Position numbers and translations under genes: made by a program. From the NCBI RefSeq assembly GCF_013408245.1, contig NZ_JACBYS010000007.1, positions 186,001 through 250,000 on the forward strand: a stretch of 64,000 bases of DNA, written 5' to 3'. Below the pieces are notes generated by a model. It was not told where the DNA came from. It ran no database searches and saw only the letters and a list, made by a program, of their open reading frames with translations. How positions within the stretch are numbered: position 1 is the stretch's first letter; every line of letters starts with the position of its first letter. This document shows positions 8,617 through 16,647 of this stretch, one piece after another. The stretch comes from Duganella sp. 1224. GTDB taxonomy: Bacteria; Pseudomonadota; Gammaproteobacteria; Burkholderiales; Burkholderiaceae_D.

Positions 8617-9468
8617 TCAAAACGCCAAGGGAACTTCAATTTCTTGTCCGACGCGCACAACTTGATCCTCTCCGGCAATCAAAATGGCATTCATGCCGAA
8701 GCACAGCGCGCCTTCCACCTCGGGCTTGGCGCGGTAGCTTTGCATGATGTCCATCGGATCGGGGCCGATCTGGCCGGTGGCCTGGTCGATCGACGGCATC
8801 GGGCAACGCGGACAGGGCTTGACCGGCTTCAGCGTCACCGCGCCGATCTGGTAGCTGTCGGCGTAGTCCTCCTCGAAGGCCTCGATGCCGTCGATGACCA
8901 GGTTGGGACGGAAACGGTTCATCGGCAGCGCCTGGCGGCCGGCCGCCACCAGTTTCTGGTTCAGGTCGTCCAGCGAGGCGGTGCTGGCCACCAGCACCGG
9001 GTAGCCGTCGGAAAACATGGTGCTGGCCTGGACGCCGCCGGTCCACTTGGTGCTGACCGGGCGCTCGGCGTGGGCGTGGAAGCGCACCAGGCGGCACGGC
9101 ACGCCGATAAATTTGCTGAACCATTCGGCGGTCAGCCCGTCGCAGTCGTAGGCCAGCACGTGGTCGTCCCAGATGTGCGTGGTCAGCGCCGGCGCGGTGG
9201 CCGGGTCCGGCAGGCCGAGCGGGATTTCCAGCCGCAGCATGCCGGGCGCGTGGACTTCCAGCGTGGCGGCCTTCAGCGTGGGCTGGATCAGCGCCATGCG
9301 CGGATGCTCACGCTGGGTCAGGCAGGCGCCGTTGGCGTCCACCACCATCCATTCGCGATCGTAGATCTGCTCGGTCATCAGGCCGAGCGTGGTCAGCGTA
9401 ACCTGCTGCAGTGACAGGCCGGCGCAGGACTTGATCGGATATAGCGTGATGGCGGACAGCGTCGGCAT
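8617..9468 (-). CDS. MOSC domain protein (YcbX/mARC type)
   Basis: The 283-residue product has an N-terminal MOSC beta-barrel (SAITLYPIKSCAGL near the start) and a C-terminal MOSC domain. The latter carries the conserved Cys region VKPCPRCPMPSID, which in this family holds the molybdenum cofactor. Relatives (YcbX, mARC) reduce N-hydroxylated compounds with electrons from a ferredoxin-like domain. No ferredoxin domain is fused here, unlike E. coli YcbX. The start at 9468 lies 5 bases after the stop of the NYN gene upstream. A longer open frame to 9762 is only the opposite reading of that gene's low-complexity tail. Confidence 0.87.
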   Translation of the reverse strand: MPTLSAITLYPIKSCAGLSLQQVTLTTLGLMTEQIYDREWMVVDANGACLTQREHPRMALIQPTLKAATLEVHAPGMLRLEIPLGLPDPATAPALTTHIWDDHVLAYDCDGLTAEWFSKFIGVPCRLVRFHAHAERPVSTKWTGGVQASTMFSDGYPVLVASTASLDDLNQKLVAAGRQALPMNRFRPNLVIDGIEAFEEDYADSYQIGAVTLKPVKPCPRCPMPSIDQATGQIGPDPMDIMQSYRAKPEVEGALCFGMNAILIAGEDQVVRVGQEIEVPLAF

Positions 9469-9472
9469 CGGC

Positions 9473-11068
9473 TTACTCCTCGCTGACCGGCGTCGCTTTA
9501 GGCGGACGCGGCGCGCGTGGCGCGGCCGGCTTGCGCGGCGTGTTTGCCGCGGCCGGCTTGCGTGGCGGGTTTGCCGGGACCGGCTCGGCGGCTGGCTTGG
9601 TGGCCGGCCTGGCCTTGGGCTTGCCTTTGGCGGCGGCCTTGGCTGGCTTGGCCGACTTGGCAGCGCCCGCGTCCGCAGCGGCCGACGCCTCTGCGGCCGG
9701 CGCGGCGCCGGCAGCGCCAGCAACGGCCCGCACCTCGACGCCAGGCGCGGCGGCTGGCGCAAGCGGCGCGACGTCTGCGGCGGCCGTGGTATCGCCGTCC
9801 GCCGCCTGGCCCTTCTTGGCAGCCGTCTTCAGCTTGCGCGCAGGCGGCTTGGTGCCATTCTTTTTCCTGGCCGGCGCCGCAGCGCTCGCGGCCGACGCGG
9901 CTGCTTCCACCGGCAACTCGACGGCCGGCTCCAGCACGACCGGCGCAGCGTTGACCGGCGCGTTATCCGCCAGCGCAGCGTTGACCGGCGCGTTATCCGC
10001 CAGCGCAACGTCAACCGGCGCGACCTCAGCCAGTTCATCGGCAACCACCTGCTCGCCCGCCGCATCGGATGCGGACTGCGCCGGGCGCTGCTGCTGCGCC
10101 AGACGCTGTGCCTGACGCTCGGCAAACCGCTCCGCCGCCGTACGGCCACGATTGCGGCTGCGGCGCGACTCCTGCTGTCCACCTTCCGGCGCGGCCACCG
10201 GCGCCACGCCCTCCACGCCCACCGGCGCCTCGCTGACCGGCTGCGGCACACCGCTGCCACGATACACATACGCGCCCGACTTCTCGTCGCGGCCAAACTC
10301 CAGGTGGCCGCGCGCCTTGCACTCCTCGATCAGATTGCCGAAGGTGCGGAAACCGTAGTACGACTCGCTGAAATCCGGCTTGCGGCGCTTGATCGCCTCC
10401 TTCAGCACCGAGGCCCAGATCTTGCCGCTGTCGCCGCGCTCCAGCACCAGCGCCTCGAAGGTATTGACGGCGATCTCCACCGCCTGGTTGCGGCGCTTCT
10501 CCATCTCCTCGCGGCGCGCGCGTTCCTCCTCCGGCGTGCGCTTGACCTGCGTCTTGTTGTCGGCACTGGCCTCGCGCTTGACGCGGCGGCTCTCGCGCAC
10601 CAGGTCATCGTAGAAGATGAACTCGTCGCAATTGGCCACCAGCAGATCGGACGTCGACTGCTTGACGCCGACGCCGATCACCTTCTTGGCGTTCTCGCGC
10701 AGCTTGGACACCAGCGGCGAAAAATCGGAATCGCCGGAAATGATGACGAAGGTGTCCACGTGCGACTTGGTGTAGCACAGGTCCAGCGCGTCCACCACCA
10801 TGCGGATGTCGGCCGAATTCTTGCCCGACTGGCGCACGTGCGGAATCTCGATCAGCTCGAAGTTAGCCTCGTGCATCGACGCCTTGAAGGACTTGTAGCG
10901 GTCCCAGTCGCAATAAGCTTTCTTGACCACGATGCTGCCCTTGAGCAGCAGGCGCTCCAGCACCGGCTTGATATCGAACTTGTCGTAGTTAGCGTCACGC
11001 ACGCCGAGCGCCACGTTCTCAAAATCGCAGAACAGCGCCATGCTGACGTTTTCGTTGGAAGAAGCCAT
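9473..11068 (-). CDS. NYN-domain putative RNase with LOTUS (OST-HTH) domain and long disordered tail
   Basis: Residues about 9-158 form a NYN (PIN-like, LabA/DUF88) domain with the expected acidic residues: D15 in LFCDFENVA, D87 and D93 in NSADIRMVVDALD, and D113/D115 in SGDSDF. This predicts metal-dependent ribonuclease activity. After a charged linker, residues about 195-272 match an OST-HTH/LOTUS RNA-binding domain. Residues about 275-531 are low-complexity Ala/Pro/Val then Lys/Ala/Pro-rich, histone-H1-like near the end. NYN-LOTUS is a common bacterial pairing; the roughly 255-residue tail is unusually long. The RNA target is unknown. Confidence 0.88.
   Translation of the reverse strand: MASSNENVSMALFCDFENVALGVRDANYDKFDIKPVLERLLLKGSIVVKKAYCDWDRYKSFKASMHEANFELIEIPHVRQSGKNSADIRMVVDALDLCYTKSHVDTFVIISGDSDFSPLVSKLRENAKKVIGVGVKQSTSDLLVANCDEFIFYDDLVRESRRVKREASADNKTQVKRTPEEERARREEMEKRRNQAVEIAVNTFEALVLERGDSGKIWASVLKEAIKRRKPDFSESYYGFRTFGNLIEECKARGHLEFGRDEKSGAYVYRGSGVPQPVSEAPVGVEGVAPVAAPEGGQQESRRSRNRGRTAAERFAERQAQRLAQQQRPAQSASDAAGEQVVADELAEVAPVDVALADNAPVNAALADNAPVNAAPVVLEPAVELPVEAAASAASAAAPARKKNGTKPPARKLKTAAKKGQAADGDTTAAADVAPLAPAAAPGVEVRAVAGAAGAAPAAEASAAADAGAAKSAKPAKAAAKGKPKARPATKPAAEPVPANPPRKPAAANTPRKPAAPRAPRPPKATPVSEE
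9944..10020 (-). repeat. 30-base tandem repeat inside the NYN gene
   Basis: Two perfect copies and a partial third copy of a 30-base unit (CGCAGCGTTGACCGGCGCGT on the plus strand, continued by TATCCGCCAG). In frame they encode repeated ALADNAPVNA units in the disordered tail. The perfect match shows recent slippage or expansion. Confidence 0.9.
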
Positions 11069-11296
11069 GAAGAGTATTTTCTATGTAGAGGTAAGGCAGG
11101 CAATCCGGCGATTATACCTTGCCGCGCGGCGCCGCCCGCGCCCGCCTTGCAGCCGGGGCTCATACCAAAGTATCAGGCACCGTACCGACGTATGATTTCG
11201 CCAATAACCCTGATGGACTACGCTGGGATCTGCCATCTCGGCGTTGTCGGCACGGCCGGCAACATTCACGTAGCGCAACCTGGAAGGATGTCCATC

Positions 11297-12079
11297 ATGA
11301 AACGCCGCATGTTTACCTCCGCCCTTGCCGCCAGCGCGGCAACCCTGCTGGTGTCCGTCACCAGCTTCGCCCAGACCACGCCGGTGCAGAAAGCCAGCAC
11401 GGTCGCCCACAACGTCGTGCTGGTGCACGGGTTGTACGCCGATGCCTCCAGTTGGTCCGAGGTGATCCCGCTGCTGCAGAAAGCCGGCCTGCACGTGACC
11501 GCCGTGCAAAATCCGCTGACCTCGCTGGCCGACGACGCCGAGGCCACGCGCCGCATCCTGGCGCTGCAGGACGGCCCCACCGTGCTGGTGGCGCACTCCT
11601 ACGGCGGCATGGTGATCAGCCAGGCCGGCATCGATCCCAAGGTGACGGCGCTGGTCTACGTGGCGGCACGCGGCCCCGACGCCGGCGAAGACTACGGCGC
11701 GCTGGCCGCGCGCTTCCCGGCCGCGCCCGCCAGCGCCGGCCTGATCAAAACGCCCGACGGCTTTGCCCAACTCAGCGAAAAAGCCTTCCTCAACGATTTC
11801 GGCGGCGACCTGCCCACCGCCCGCGCGCTGAGCCTGTACGCGGTGCAAGGCCAGGCCTCGCAATCGATCTTCTCGGCCCGCACCACCCAGGCCGCGTGGC
11901 GCGTCAAGCCGACGTGGTACGCGGTGTCGACCCAGGACCGCACCATCAACCCCGACCTGCAACGCTTCATGGCAAAGCGCATGGGCGCCCAGACCATCGA
12001 ACTGGACTCCAGCCACCTGTCGCTGATTTCGCATCCGCAGGAAGTCGCCAACCTGATCCTCAAAGCCGCCGGCATGTAA
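11297..12079 (+). CDS. Exported alpha/beta hydrolase
   Basis: The 260-residue product has a signal peptide (to about residue 26, ending SFAQ) and an alpha/beta-hydrolase fold. The oxyanion region is VVLVHGLYADASSW. The nucleophile elbow is AHSYG, with Ser101. A late HLSLISHP segment supplies the catalytic His. It resembles the EstC/salicylate-esterase-like group of small esterases. The start at 11297 has GGAAGG nine bases upstream; the in-frame ATG at 11288 overlaps that site. It lies 27 bases before the decarboxylase-like gene, so the two are probably cotranscribed. The substrate cannot be read from sequence. Confidence 0.88.
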   Translation: MKRRMFTSALAASAATLLVSVTSFAQTTPVQKASTVAHNVVLVHGLYADASSWSEVIPLLQKAGLHVTAVQNPLTSLADDAEATRRILALQDGPTVLVAHSYGGMVISQAGIDPKVTALVYVAARGPDAGEDYGALAARFPAAPASAGLIKTPDGFAQLSEKAFLNDFGGDLPTARALSLYAVQGQASQSIFSARTTQAAWRVKPTWYAVSTQDRTINPDLQRFMAKRMGAQTIELDSSHLSLISHPQEVANLILKAAGM

Positions 12080-12106
12080 GGCCAACCTCACCTCAAGGAA
12101 CGCATC

Positions 12107-12913
12107 ATGCTACAAGGCTTTCACTATCCGCGTACTCCGGGCGGCATCGCCTCGCTGAACCAGGCGCCGCCGTGGCACTACTCGTCCGACTTCCTGGCCA
12201 TCGAATTCTGGGCCGATCCGGCGCAGGTGGCCGCCCTGCTGCCGCCGGGCCTGGCGCCCGACACGCAAGCCAACGGGCGCGCGGTCGGCTACTTCTACGA
12301 CTGGCAGTTCACCGGCGAGCACGACGAATTCCTCGACCCGGCGCGCTACCAGTACCGCGAGTTTTTCATCCTGGTCGACGCCCTGCTGGATGGCCAGCCG
12401 GTGTCCTACTGCCCCTACATCTTCGTCGACAACGACGCCGCGCTGGCGCGCGGCTGGTCGCAAGGCTATCCGAAACGGCTGGGCCAGGTATTCCAGACGC
12501 GCCTGCACGCCGCGCCCAGCAAGGCGGCGCCGCAACTGGTGGCGGGCGCGCGCTTCGCCGGCAGCATGAGCGCCAACGGGCAGCGCCTGGCCGAAGGCGT
12601 GGTGACGCTGGCGCAGGAGTTGACCAATCCGGCGGCGCTGGAGCAGCGCCCGGTGGTCAACCTGCTGTACACGCCGCGCCTGGCGGCCGGCCAGCATGAT
12701 CAGCCGGCGGTGAATGAACTGGTGATGAATGTGCCGCGCGATGTCCACATCGCGCAGGCCTGGGTCGGCCAGGGCACGCTGCGCCTGCCAGCGGCGGCGG
12801 GCGAGGAAATGTCGGCGCTGGCGCCGCTGCGTTGCGGCACCGGCATCCGCGCTTCGATGTCGTACATCGTCGACGACCTGCGCACGGTCAAGCCGCTGAA
12901 ACCCACGGCCTGA
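12107..12913 (+). CDS. Acetoacetate decarboxylase-family protein
   Basis: A 268-residue member of the ADC family (PF06314). Enzymes of this fold use a lysine Schiff base to decarboxylate acetoacetate; relatives catalyse other aldol or dehydratase chemistry. The likely Schiff-base lysine is K123 in SQGYPKRLGQ, matching the P-K-(K/R)-L-G context of the clostridial enzyme. The adjacent ARGW segment takes the place of the usual GRE(M/L) motif, so the upstream glutamate expected of a true decarboxylase is not obvious. Decarboxylase activity is therefore uncertain. It is paired with the hydrolase gene upstream. Confidence 0.82.
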   Translation: MLQGFHYPRTPGGIASLNQAPPWHYSSDFLAIEFWADPAQVAALLPPGLAPDTQANGRAVGYFYDWQFTGEHDEFLDPARYQYREFFILVDALLDGQPVSYCPYIFVDNDAALARGWSQGYPKRLGQVFQTRLHAAPSKAAPQLVAGARFAGSMSANGQRLAEGVVTLAQELTNPAALEQRPVVNLLYTPRLAAGQHDQPAVNELVMNVPRDVHIAQAWVGQGTLRLPAAAGEEMSALAPLRCGTGIRASMSYIVDDLRTVKPLKPTA

Positions 12914-12962
12914 AACAACCAGGCCCGCAGTGGCGGAATACCGTTCAGTCAGCGTTTGATCT

Positions 12963-13047
12963 GTCATTCCGGCGCAGGCCGGAATCCATACGCCGCATGT
13001 GTCATGGCTTGCAAGCGTTCTATGGGTTCCGGCCTACGCCGGAACGA
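12963..13047. repeat. Double-hairpin intergenic repeat, family 2, copy A
   Basis: An 85-base element bounded by terminal inverted repeats (GTCATTCCGGC on the left, GCCGGAACGAC on the right). Each end also forms its own hairpin (TTCCGGC-gca-GGCCGGAA and GTTCCGGC-ctac-GCCGGAAC). It lies between convergent stop codons. A second copy is at 51258-51340. Confidence 0.85.
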
Positions 13048-13067
13048 CATGCTTCACTGAAGTGTTT

Positions 13068-14159
13068 TTACACGTTGAACAGGAAGTTCAGCACGTCGCC
13101 ATCCTTGACCACGTACTCCTTGCCCTCGGCGCGCATTTTGCCAGCTTCCTTGGCGCCGGCCTCGCCCTTGTACTGGATGTAATCGTCGTAGGCGATGGTC
13201 TGCGCGCGGATGAAGCCGCGTTCGAAGTCGGTGTGGATCACGCCGGCCGCTTGTGGCGCCGTGTCGCCGATGTGGATGGTCCAGGCGCGCACTTCCTTCA
13301 CGCCGGCGGTGAAGTAGGTTTGCAGACCCAGCAGCTTGTAGCCGGCGCGGATCAGGCGGTCCAGGCCCGGCTCTTCCATGCCCATGTCGGCCAGGAAGGC
13401 GGCCTTGTCGGCGTCGTCCAGGTCGGCGATCTCGGCCTCGATGGCCGCGCAGATGGCCACGATCGGCGCGTTCTGGGTGGCGGCGTAGGCGGTCAGCTGG
13501 TCCAGCAGCGGGTTGTTGGTGAAGCCGTTTTCCGCGACGTTGGCCACGTACATGGCCGGCTTGGCAGTGATCAGGCACAGCGGCTTGATCAGCAGCATCT
13601 CGGCCTCGTCCAGGCCCAGCGAGCGCACCGGCTTGGCTTCGTTCAGGTGCGGCACCAGGCGCTCCATCAGCGCCACCAGCTTGATCGCGTCCTTGTCGCC
13701 CGAGCGGGCTTTCTTCTGCTCGCGGTGGATGGCTTTTTCCACGGTGCCGAGGTCGGCCAGCGCCAGCTCGGTCTGGATCACCTCGATGTCGTCCAGCGGG
13801 CTGACCTTGCCGGCCACGTGGATCACGTTCTCATCCTCGAAGCAGCGCACCACGTTGACGATGGCGTCGGTTTCGCGGATGTGCGACAGGAACTGGTTGC
13901 CCAGTCCCTCGCCCTGCGACGCGCCCGCCACCAGGCCGGCGATGTCGACGAATTCGACAATGGCGTTGACCAGGCGCTCCGGCTTGACGATCTCGGCCAG
14001 CTTGGCCATGCGCGGGTCCGGCACTTCGACCACGCCAACGTTCGGCTCGATGGTGCAGAACGGATAGTTCTCGGCCGGGATGCCGGCCTTGGTCAGGGCG
14101 TTGAACAGGGTGGACTTGCCGACGTTAGGCAAGCCGACGATGCCGCATTGGAGACTCAT
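13068..14159 (-). CDS. ychF: Redox-regulated ATPase/GTPase YchF
   Basis: YchF (human OLA1 homologue) is an Obg-related P-loop protein that prefers ATP and associates with ribosomes. The P-loop GLPNVGKST spans residues 9-17. The switch II region is DIAGLVAGAS, and the C-terminal TGS domain ends in the very conserved EYVVKDGDVLNFLFNV-type sequence. Length is 363 residues, exactly that of E. coli YchF. In this window it is separated from pth, its frequent neighbour, by three unrelated genes. A good promoter lies upstream at 14260-14288. Confidence 0.96.
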   Translation of the reverse strand: MSLQCGIVGLPNVGKSTLFNALTKAGIPAENYPFCTIEPNVGVVEVPDPRMAKLAEIVKPERLVNAIVEFVDIAGLVAGASQGEGLGNQFLSHIRETDAIVNVVRCFEDENVIHVAGKVSPLDDIEVIQTELALADLGTVEKAIHREQKKARSGDKDAIKLVALMERLVPHLNEAKPVRSLGLDEAEMLLIKPLCLITAKPAMYVANVAENGFTNNPLLDQLTAYAATQNAPIVAICAAIEAEIADLDDADKAAFLADMGMEEPGLDRLIRAGYKLLGLQTYFTAGVKEVRAWTIHIGDTAPQAAGVIHTDFERGFIRAQTIAYDDYIQYKGEAGAKEAGKMRAEGKEYVVKDGDVLNFLFNV

Positions 14160-14259
14160 GAAAAACCTTTAAATATCAATATGGCCGGCAAGCGGCTGGT
14201 GAAAACGGCCGCGGGGGGCGTTTTTGGGTATTCTTGCTGTTTACAGCGTTCAAGGGTCC

Positions 14260-14288
14260 ATTGTACCTCCCTTGCCCAGACTCTTCAA
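14260..14288 (-). promoter_or_regulatory. Predicted sigma-70 promoter of ychF
   Basis: On the minus strand, TTGAAG (complement of 14283-14288) and TACAAT (complement of 14260-14265) are separated by exactly 17 bases. They match 4 and 5 of 6 consensus bases. The -10 lies about 100 bases before the ychF start codon and the -35 half lies just upstream of the divergent thioesterase gene. Confidence 0.5.
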
Positions 14289-14303
14289 AAAACAGGAGAC
14301 AGC

Positions 14304-14741
14304 ATGACGGTGCGCGACGCCGGGCGGGACCAGTTCCGCCACTTCCTCACCATCCCGACCCGGTGGATGGATAACGACATCTATGGCCATGTGAACAATG
14401 TTGTCTATTACTCGTACTTTGATACGGCGGTGAACCAGTTCCTGATCGCGGCGGGCGTGCTGGACATCCACAACGGCGAGGTGGTGGGGTTTGTGGTCGA
14501 CAGCGGCTGCGCCTACTTCGCGCCGATCGCGTTTCCGGACACGGTCCACGCCGGCATCCGCGTGGCCAAGCTGGGCAACTCCAGCGTGCGCTACGAGATC
14601 GCCCTGTACCGCAACACCGATCCCCTGCCGGCCGCCGCCGGCCACTTCGTCCACGTCTACGTCGAACGCGCCGGCAACCGCCCGGTGCCGATTCCCGATG
14701 CCGTGCGCAAGGTGCTTTCCGCCCTGGTCATCAGGCCATGA
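14304..14741 (+). CDS. Acyl-CoA thioesterase, 4-hydroxybenzoyl-CoA type (hotdog fold)
   Basis: A 145-residue single hotdog domain. The helix motif MDNDIYGHVNNVVYYSYFDTA carries the Asp and the HVNN segment typical of the 4HBT/YbgC group of thioesterases, which hydrolyse acyl-CoA. AGGAGA stands just upstream of the ATG at 14304. An earlier in-frame opening comes from the non-coding side of ychF and is not used. It is not in an obvious operon; the next gene starts 76 bases later. The CoA substrate is unknown. Confidence 0.88.
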   Translation: MTVRDAGRDQFRHFLTIPTRWMDNDIYGHVNNVVYYSYFDTAVNQFLIAAGVLDIHNGEVVGFVVDSGCAYFAPIAFPDTVHAGIRVAKLGNSSVRYEIALYRNTDPLPAAAGHFVHVYVERAGNRPVPIPDAVRKVLSALVIRP

Positions 14742-14817
14742 CATCCCGGCAAGCTGATGTTGCAGATGACTTGTTTGGTGCTAGACTCTTTCGCCATCAC
14801 ATCTTTCAGGAAAATTT

Positions 14818-16632
14818 ATGTCTCGTCTGCGTACTTCGGTTCTGATTGCCAGCCTGATGCTGGCGGGTGCTCACACGTTGCCGGTGCAGGCGAAGGCGCC
14901 GGTGGCGGCGGCCAAGGCCGGGCAGGCGCAGAAGCAGCTGGCGAAGATCGCGGCGGCCTTCCACACGGCCCGCTGCAAGTTCGATCCGCTGCTGTTTGCC
15001 ACCGCCAACGGCGACAGCCGCTACGATGACCAGCTCGGCCTGGCGATTTCGCCGAAGGTGCGCGCGGCGCAGTTCACGCTGTACCGCACGATGCAGAAAC
15101 AGCTGATGGCGGTGCACCGCGACCAGCTCGGCGCGCAGGATCAGCTGACCTACGATCTGCTGACCTATGAGCTGAACAACGCGATGCAGATGGAGTCCTT
15201 CCCCGAGCATCTGCTGCCGCTGAACCAGTTCGACAACGTGCCGAGCACGCTGGCCAATTATGCCGGCGGCACCGGTTCGCAGCCGCTGCAAACGGTCAAG
15301 CAATACCAGGCCTACCTGAGCCGGCTGAACCAGCTGCCGGGATGGATCGACCAGGCCATCGCCAACATGAAGGAAGGCATGCGCAGCGGCCTGGTGCAGC
15401 CGAAGGCGATCACGGTTGCCATGCTGCCGCAATTCCAGAACCTGCGCGCGGCCACGCCGGAAACCAGCGTCTATTATTCGCCGGTGACGCGCTTCCCGGC
15501 CTCGTTCTCGGACGCCGAGAAAAAGCAACTGACCGCCGGCTACCTGAAGGCGGTGGACAAGGGCATCGCGCCGGCGCTGACGCGCCTGGTCAACTTCCTG
15601 CAGAACGAATACCTGCCGGCCAGCCGCGCCAGCACCGGCTGGAGCGCGCTGCCGAACGGCGCCGCCTGGTACGCGGCCCACATCAAGGACAGCACCAACC
15701 TGCCGTTGTCGGCCGACGAGGTGCATGCGCTGGGCCTGAAGGAAGTGGCGCGTATCCAGCAGCAACTGACCGTGCTGGGCCCCAAGCTGGGCTTCGACGG
15801 TCCCGAGAAACAGCTGCCGCAGTGGGTCGGCGCGCAGACCAAGTACAACATCTTCACCACCGACGAGCAGGTGCTGGACGCGTACCGCGCCATCTATGCG
15901 CAAGTGCAGGCCAAGCTGCCCACCTACTTCAGCCTGATCCCGAAAGCCAAGCTGGAGCTGCATCTCGAGCCCGAGCTGACCCGTGCCACCGCTTCCGACC
16001 ATTACACGCCGCCGGCGGCCGACGGCTCGCATCCGGGCGTGTTCTGGCCGGTGGTCAACGATCCGAAGAAGTACAGCCGTGTCGACATGGTCAGCCTGTT
16101 CCTGCATGAGGGCGTGCCGGGCCACCACCTGCATGCGGCCTTGCTGAAAGAGTTGGACCTGCCGGACTTCCGCAAGTTCAGTACCGAAAATCAGAACAGC
16201 GCCGCCTATACCGAGGGCTGGGCCTTGTATTCGGAAACGCTGGGCAAGGAGATGGGCCTGTACGATGACCCGGTGGCCTACTACGGCCACTTGAACGCGG
16301 AGATGCTGCGCGCCGCGCGGCTGGTGGTGGACACCGGCATGCACGCCAAGGGCTGGACCCGCGAGCAGGCGATTGCCTATCTGGCCGATACGCTGGGCTG
16401 GCCGGAGGCGCGTGCCCGCAATCAGGTCGAGCGTTACATGGTGTGGCCGGCGCAGGCGTTGAGCTACAAGATCGGTTCGCTGAAGATTCTGGAACTGCGC
16501 GCGCGGGCGCAGCAGGCGCTGGGCGACAAGTTCAGCTACCAGAAATTCCACGAAGTCGTGATCGGCGATGGCACCTTGCCGCTGCCGATTCTGGAGCAGC
16601 GCGTCGACCGCTGGATTTCTAGCGCCAGATAA
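14818..16632 (+). CDS. DUF885 family secreted putative metallopeptidase
   Basis: The 604-residue protein has a signal peptide (about residues 1-25, ending VQAKA) and a single long DUF885 domain. The family is defined by the zinc-binding type motif HEGVPGHH, here at residues 430-437. A downstream AYTEGWALYSE segment supplies a likely glutamate ligand. These features resemble M2/M32-like gluzincin metallopeptidases. The family usually has two Glu/His clusters near the C-terminus, and both are present here. Peptidase activity for DUF885 is mostly inferred. It is convergent with the M20 hydrolase gene. Confidence 0.88.
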   Translation: MSRLRTSVLIASLMLAGAHTLPVQAKAPVAAAKAGQAQKQLAKIAAAFHTARCKFDPLLFATANGDSRYDDQLGLAISPKVRAAQFTLYRTMQKQLMAVHRDQLGAQDQLTYDLLTYELNNAMQMESFPEHLLPLNQFDNVPSTLANYAGGTGSQPLQTVKQYQAYLSRLNQLPGWIDQAIANMKEGMRSGLVQPKAITVAMLPQFQNLRAATPETSVYYSPVTRFPASFSDAEKKQLTAGYLKAVDKGIAPALTRLVNFLQNEYLPASRASTGWSALPNGAAWYAAHIKDSTNLPLSADEVHALGLKEVARIQQQLTVLGPKLGFDGPEKQLPQWVGAQTKYNIFTTDEQVLDAYRAIYAQVQAKLPTYFSLIPKAKLELHLEPELTRATASDHYTPPAADGSHPGVFWPVVNDPKKYSRVDMVSLFLHEGVPGHHLHAALLKELDLPDFRKFSTENQNSAAYTEGWALYSETLGKEMGLYDDPVAYYGHLNAEMLRAARLVVDTGMHAKGWTREQAIAYLADTLGWPEARARNQVERYMVWPAQALSYKIGSLKILELRARAQQALGDKFSYQKFHEVVIGDGTLPLPILEQRVDRWISSAR

Positions 16633-16647
16633 CCGCGCGGCGCCAGC

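Noticed and set aside
9944..10020. Short tandem repeats considered as a CRISPR-like array
   Set aside because: Units are directly adjacent without spacers and lie in frame in a protein gene.
9389..11296. Long in-frame extension upstream of the alpha/beta hydrolase
   Set aside because: It is the opposite strand of the NYN gene; the signal peptide and Shine-Dalgarno sequence fix the hydrolase start at 11297.
12963..13047. Repeat considered as a remnant insertion sequence
   Set aside because: Too short for a transposase, no transposase fragment nearby; better described as a MITE/REP-like element.
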